Origin: Olsenella_K sp036454645
GTDB lineage: Bacteria > Actinomycetota > Coriobacteriia > Coriobacteriales > Atopobiaceae
DNA length: 16,457 nucleotides
Direction of reading: 5' to 3'
NCBI GenBank assembly: GCA_036454645.1
Contig: JAZHSQ010000045.1
Span: 1-16,457 of the forward strand
Shown in pieces: positions 13,411-16,457 of this stretch. The position numbers were made by a program, and so were the translations under genes. Numbering within the stretch: the stretch's first letter is position 1; every line of letters starts with the position of its first letter. Below the pieces are notes generated by a model. It worked only from the letters and a program-made list of their open reading frames with translations. It was not told the DNA's origin and did no database searches.

Positions 13411-13830
13411 GAGGGGAGGGTCCCTGAGCGAGCCCACCCCCTCCGCCTTCCGGAAGTGCCTCGCCTTCGTCTGGTAGTGGTACGAAAGGGCGAAGTGCCC
13501 CGGACGGCCTTCGGCGACCTCCGACAGGGGCCTGTAGTCCTCCGGCTCCATCAGGTTCCGGAAGCTTCTGGAGCAGAGCCGCAGGAGCTCCTGCGCGTCC
13601 TCGCACCCGTAGAGTGACGCCAGCTTCCCGCTGGCGAAGGCGACGCGCTCCGTCCCGTCCGCGAGGACGATGCAGACACCTCCCTCGACGAGGTCGAAGC
13701 AGCCCTCGAGCTGCGCCTGGATGTCGCCGTCCTGCAGAGGCTCTTCCGCCATGGTTACGCCCACGCCTTCCAAACCGACCACGACCAACACAGAATCAGA
13801 AAGTTTCCTCGCTACTGAGGCCTCGGACAT
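13411..13830 (-). pseudogene. PAS-domain 5' portion, frameshifted from the c-di-GMP gene
   Basis: From ATG 13830 (or ATG 13752, MAEEPLQDG) the frame encodes a PAS-like sensor: CFDLVEGGVCIVLADGTERVAFASGKLASLYG, then FRNLMEPEDY and LSYHYQTKARHFRKAEG. Near RDPPLG (about 13411-13430) it loses similarity, while the other frame picks up with VRAFCPVSFDLTSFKEYN. Joining the two frames there gives the expected PAS-GGDEF order, so one extra base (or a loss of two) in the CCCTCCCC region fits. The frame stays open to 12751 only as a shadow. Neither start has a good ribosome site. A sequencing error is an alternative. Confidence 0.6.
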
Positions 13831-13888
13831 GGTAGTGCGCCGCTGTCTCGAAGGCCGTCACATCTGCAGATTGACGTTCGAATCTTAA

Positions 13889-13899
13889 CCTTAGTAAGG
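13889..13899. promoter_or_regulatory. Palindrome CCTTA-G-TAAGG
   Basis: CCTTAGTAAGG is a perfect 11-base dyad in the 213-base gap between the PAS/GGDEF gene and the divergent zinc-ribbon gene. It resembles the TAAGG dyads at 4769-4786 and 8819-8842. It may be an operator for either gene. Confidence 0.35.
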
Positions 13900-13970
13900 C
13901 CGGATGGCCACCCGTCTGGGTCGCGCCTCCTCCGTCAGCCCTAAATCGGCATGAGTCCCCGGTTTGCTTT

Positions 13971-13980
13971 GTTGCGCAAC
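13971..13980. promoter_or_regulatory. Palindrome GTTGCGCAAC before the zinc-ribbon gene
   Basis: GTTGCGCAAC is a perfect 10-bp palindrome, and its flanks TT and AA extend the symmetry with one mismatch on each side. It is 64 bases upstream of the zinc-ribbon start, a position suited to a repressor site. The cognate regulator is unknown. Confidence 0.3.
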
Positions 13981-14043
13981 GAATCCAGGTCCCGCGAACG
14001 AATAATCGGTGGGGACCAGCGGACCACGATCGAGGAGGAAGCC

Positions 14044-14793
14044 ATGAAGGTCTGTCCAGGCTGCGGCAGGAAGTACGACTCGGACGCCTACGCGTTCTGC
14101 AAGGCGTGCGGAACGAGGCTCGTCAGCTGCGACGAGCCGCTCGAGGAGGACGGCAACGAGGGGAGGCACGCGGCGACCGGCTCGGCGGCGGGCACGTCGA
14201 CGCCTTCGGGCGGAACCGCGCAGGACGGAGCCCGCTCCGCCGCGACCGCCGCCGCATCCGCAGGAGCCAAGGCCGCGCAGACGGGTGCCAAGGTCGCTGC
14301 CGCCGCCGCTTCGGCGGGTTCCAAGGTCGCGAGCGGCGCCATGGACTCGCTGATTGCGATGGCGCCGCAGGACCTCACCATCACGGGCGACGGGAAGGCG
14401 GTGTACGCCCCTGGCACGGTCCTCATGCTCGACAACCTGGCGGACTTCCTGTTCCTGGTCGAGCGCCCGCCTTTCACGTGGTGGATGATTCTCCTGCTGG
14501 TCTTGGCGGGCTTCACGTTCGTGGTCGCCGCGACCGGCTGGGGCAAGGGGGACGACTACCTCACCGTCAGCCTCTTCCTCGTCCTCCTCGTCGTCGTGGC
14601 CTACCTCATGCGCCGTGCCCTGGCGAAGAAGACCCTCGTCTTCTCCATGAGCTCGGGCGACAAGGCGAAGGTCGTCTCCCGGGACGAGGCTGACCTCAGG
14701 AAGGCCTTCGGCGTCATCTCGAAGGCGCTCGTGAGCCGCGAGGCGTTCGAGTACACGTTCGCGTCGGCGGAGCTCGACGTGACCGGCAAGTAG
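14044..14793 (+). CDS. Zinc-ribbon membrane protein with Ala-rich linker, unknown function
   Basis: This 249-residue protein begins with a zinc ribbon (CPGCGRKYDSDAYAFCKACG at 4-23; four cysteines as two CxxC pairs). A Gly/Ala/Ser-rich linker of degenerate repeats follows (about 50-105: ASAGAKAAQTGAKVAAAAASAGSKV). Two hydrophobic helices lie at about 140-159 (WWMILLLVLAGFTFVVAATG) and 165-186 (LTVSLFLVLLVVVAYLMRR). The C-terminus (KTLVFSMSSGDKAKVVSRDE, then a helix) resembles the end of small two-helix proteins of the DUF6232 kind; that likeness is from memory only. ATG at 14044 has GAGGAGG 6 bases upstream. The ribbon and tail are probably cytoplasmic. It is not part of an operon, and converges on the UvrA-like gene. 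Confidence 0.8.
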   Translation: MKVCPGCGRKYDSDAYAFCKACGTRLVSCDEPLEEDGNEGRHAATGSAAGTSTPSGGTAQDGARSAATAAASAGAKAAQTGAKVAAAAASAGSKVASGAMDSLIAMAPQDLTITGDGKAVYAPGTVLMLDNLADFLFLVERPPFTWWMILLLVLAGFTFVVAATGWGKGDDYLTVSLFLVLLVVVAYLMRRALAKKTLVFSMSSGDKAKVVSRDEADLRKAFGVISKALVSREAFEYTFASAELDVTGK

Positions 14794-14821
14794 GGGCTCC
14801 CGCCGCGGGGGCCGGCCCCTA
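14791..14821. terminator. Bidirectional terminator containing both stop codons
   Basis: TAGGGGC (14791-14797) and GCCCCTA (14815-14821) are perfect complements and include the stop codons of the zinc-ribbon gene and the convergent UvrA-like gene. Within it, GGGGCCGGCCCC (14808-14819) is a 12-bp palindrome that could form an alternative stem. No T run is present. Position and symmetry suggest that one element ends both transcripts. Confidence 0.5.
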
Positions 14822-16457
14822 CCCCAGGGCCAGCTCCTCGGCGAGGTAGCGCCCGGTGACGGACTCCGGGCACGCTGCCACCTCCTCGGGGGTCCCGGCG
14901 CACACGACGCGCCCGCCAGCCTCGCCGCCGCCCGGGCCCATGTCGATCACGTAGTCCGCGTTGGCGACCATGTCCAGGTCGTGCTCGATCACCACCACGG
15001 TCGCGCCGTGCTCCACCAGCCCCTGGAGCACGCCGAGGAGGACCTCCACGTCGAGCGGGTGCAGTCCGATCGTGGGCTCGTCGAAGACGAAGAGCGTCCC
15101 CTCCTGGCTGCGGCCGACCTCGCTCGAGAGCTTGAGGCGCTGCGCCTCGCCGCCGGATAGCGCCGGCGTGGCCTCGCCGAGCGTGAGGTAGCCGAGGCCG
15201 ATGTCAGAGAGCGTCTGCAGCCTGGCTGCCGCGCGGCGGAGGCGTCCCAGGCGGCCCAGGGCCTCGTCCACGGTCATCTCCATGAGCTCGGGCAGGCTGA
15301 CGTATCCGCCCTTCTCGCCGCCGGCGCCACGCGTGGTGTGCCGACGGACCTCCCATGCCGCCTGCGCATAGCGAGAGCCGTGGCAGTCTGGGCAGTCAAT
15401 CTCGACGTCGGGAAGAAACTGCACGTCGAGCGATATGGTTCCGGTTCCGTCGCAGGTGGGGCACCTCAACGACCCCGTGTTGTACGAGAAGTCCCCTGCA
15501 TGCAGGCCGCGGGCCTTGGCATCGGAGGTCTGCGCGAAGGCGCGCCGCAGGTCGTCCATCACGCCAGAGTACGTGGCCACCGTCGAGCGAACGTTTGCGC
15601 CGATGGGCGTGGAGTCGATGAGGGACACGCGCCGGATGCCGGGCGCCTCGCAGGTGCGCACGTGCGCGGGCAGAGCCTCGCCCTCGATGCCCGCCCTAAG
15701 CGCCGGCACCAGGCTCTCGAGCACCATCGTCGTCTTGCCGGAGCCAGAGACGCCGGTCACGGCCACCATCCGACCCTGCGGCACGTCCACGGAGAGCGGC
15801 CGCACGGTGTGGATCCGCCCGGCCTCAAGGTGAATGCGCCCCAGGTCAAACATGGCACCGCTCTCGGCGCGCTGGCGCGTGCGAATCACGCGCTCTCCCG
15901 AGAGGAAGGGCGCAATGCGAGAGGACCCGTCCTTCTCGACCTCGCAGACGCTTCCCTGGCAGATGATGGTGCCGCCGTTCTTGCCCGAGCCCGGCCCCAC
16001 CTCGATGAGGTGGTCCGCATGACGCAGCACCCGCACGTCATGGTCGACCACCACGACCGAGTTGCCGTCGGCGAGAAGGTCGTCCACAACGCCGAGAAGC
16101 CCCTCGACGTTCGAGGGGTGCAGGCCGATGGATGGCTCGTCAAGCACGTAGAGCACGCCCGTCGTGCGGTTGCGTACGGCACGGGCAAGCTGCACGCGCT
16201 GGCGCTCTCCGTTGGAGAGCGTGGAGCTGGCGCGGTCGAGCGCCAGGTAGCCCAGGCCCAGCTGCCGCAGGCGCGCGATGGGCTCGGCCATGGATGCCAC
16301 GATCTGCTCGGCCATGGGCGCGACCTCGGCCGGCAGCGTTTCTGCCACGCCAGGCAGCCACGCCGCAAGCTCGTCCAGCGTCATCGCCGTGGCCTCGGCC
16401 AGGTTGATGCCACGTACCTGCGGGTCTCTCGCGGCGGCCGAGAGGCGCGTGCCATGG
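14819..16457 (-). CDS. UvrA-family ABC ATPase (excinuclease subunit A paralogue), 5' end missing
   Basis: The frame runs off the right edge, leaving 545 residues of the C-terminal part. The visible part starts in GTRLSAAARDPQVRGINLAE, the zinc-finger exit of the first half. Next come the first ABC signature STLSNGERQRVQLARAV (canonical form LSGGE) and Walker B LYVLDEPSIGLHP. The second half has Walker A GVSGSGKTT (near 15730-15754), STPIGANVRSTVATYSGV, and a zinc finger of two CxxC pairs (about 15380-15463). Signature TPALSGGEAQRLKLSSE and Walker B LFVFDEPTIGLHP follow, with IEHDLDMVANADYVIDMGPGGG. Canonical UvrA scans DNA for bulky damage. Departures (DSTPIG for DQSPIG, LSNGE) suggest the paralogous class often tied to drug or DNA-damage tolerance rather than housekeeping UvrA. 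No uvrB is visible. Confidence 0.88.
   Translation of the reverse strand, partial: HGTRLSAAARDPQVRGINLAEATAMTLDELAAWLPGVAETLPAEVAPMAEQIVASMAEPIARLRQLGLGYLALDRASSTLSNGERQRVQLARAVRNRTTGVLYVLDEPSIGLHPSNVEGLLGVVDDLLADGNSVVVVDHDVRVLRHADHLIEVGPGSGKNGGTIICQGSVCEVEKDGSSRIAPFLSGERVIRTRQRAESGAMFDLGRIHLEAGRIHTVRPLSVDVPQGRMVAVTGVSGSGKTTMVLESLVPALRAGIEGEALPAHVRTCEAPGIRRVSLIDSTPIGANVRSTVATYSGVMDDLRRAFAQTSDAKARGLHAGDFSYNTGSLRCPTCDGTGTISLDVQFLPDVEIDCPDCHGSRYAQAAWEVRRHTTRGAGGEKGGYVSLPELMEMTVDEALGRLGRLRRAAARLQTLSDIGLGYLTLGEATPALSGGEAQRLKLSSEVGRSQEGTLFVFDEPTIGLHPLDVEVLLGVLQGLVEHGATVVVIEHDLDMVANADYVIDMGPGGGEAGGRVVCAGTPEEVAACPESVTGRYLAEELALG

Noticed and set aside
13405..13450. Programmed ribosomal frameshift joining PAS and GGDEF
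   Set aside because: No classical slippery heptamer or stimulatory structure is seen, and two other lesions in the same gene make decay the simpler reading.
1..16457. CRISPR arrays, tRNA or rRNA genes, insertion sequences, prophage or conjugation genes
   Set aside because: No regular repeat-spacer pattern, cloverleaf, rRNA core motif, transposase or integrase was seen.

Overview
The window is high-GC DNA with mostly G or C at third codon positions. Gene content and protein flavour (a short 3-hydroxyacyl-CoA dehydrogenase, AzlCD, a WYL regulator, an OB-fold/FxLYD lipoprotein, a UvrA paralogue) suggest a host-associated actinobacterium of the class Coriobacteriia, perhaps an Olsenella/Atopobium relative. 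That placement is inference from recognition and was not searched. No tRNA, rRNA, CRISPR array, transposase or phage gene is visible. Nearly all very long open frames that overlap recognised genes are GC-driven shadows.

Layout from left to right. 1-93: possible 3' end of a plus-strand gene, containing a perfect 14-bp hairpin. 140-1084 (-): 3-hydroxyacyl-CoA dehydrogenase. 1211-1312 (-): small membrane-protein remnant. 1455-2159 (+): AlkD-like HEAT-repeat DNA alkylation repair protein. 2262-3683 (+): MATE exporter. 3750-4622 (-): lipoprotein, divergent from a WYL-domain regulator at 4813-5814 (+). 5815-6102: dense non-coding stem-loops. 6103-7384 (-): azlC-azlD, divergent from a LysR regulator at 7533-8525 (+). 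8531-8683 (-): a 50-residue basic protein with the best promoter in the window. 8951-9856 (-): AraC-family regulator, divergent from a FucP-like MFS transporter at 10060-11235 (+). 11232-13830 (-): a decayed composite c-di-GMP gene (PAS, degenerate GGDEF, half an EAL, PAS, GAF-like, truncated GGDEF) with a frameshift. 14044-14793 (+): zinc-ribbon membrane protein. 14819 to the right edge (-): UvrA-family ATPase.

The window is dominated by divergent regulator-target pairs: LysR with AzlCD (branched-chain amino-acid export), AraC with MFS, and WYL with the lipoprotein. Each probably acts as a local control module. AlkD-like protein, MATE exporter and UvrA-like ATPase fit a genotoxin/xenobiotic-defence theme but are not one operon. 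I did not find a clearly new multi-gene system. The most notable items are the mosaic cyclic-di-GMP gene, the small basic protein with its elaborate promoter, and several unexplained inverted-repeat structures in the non-coding gaps.
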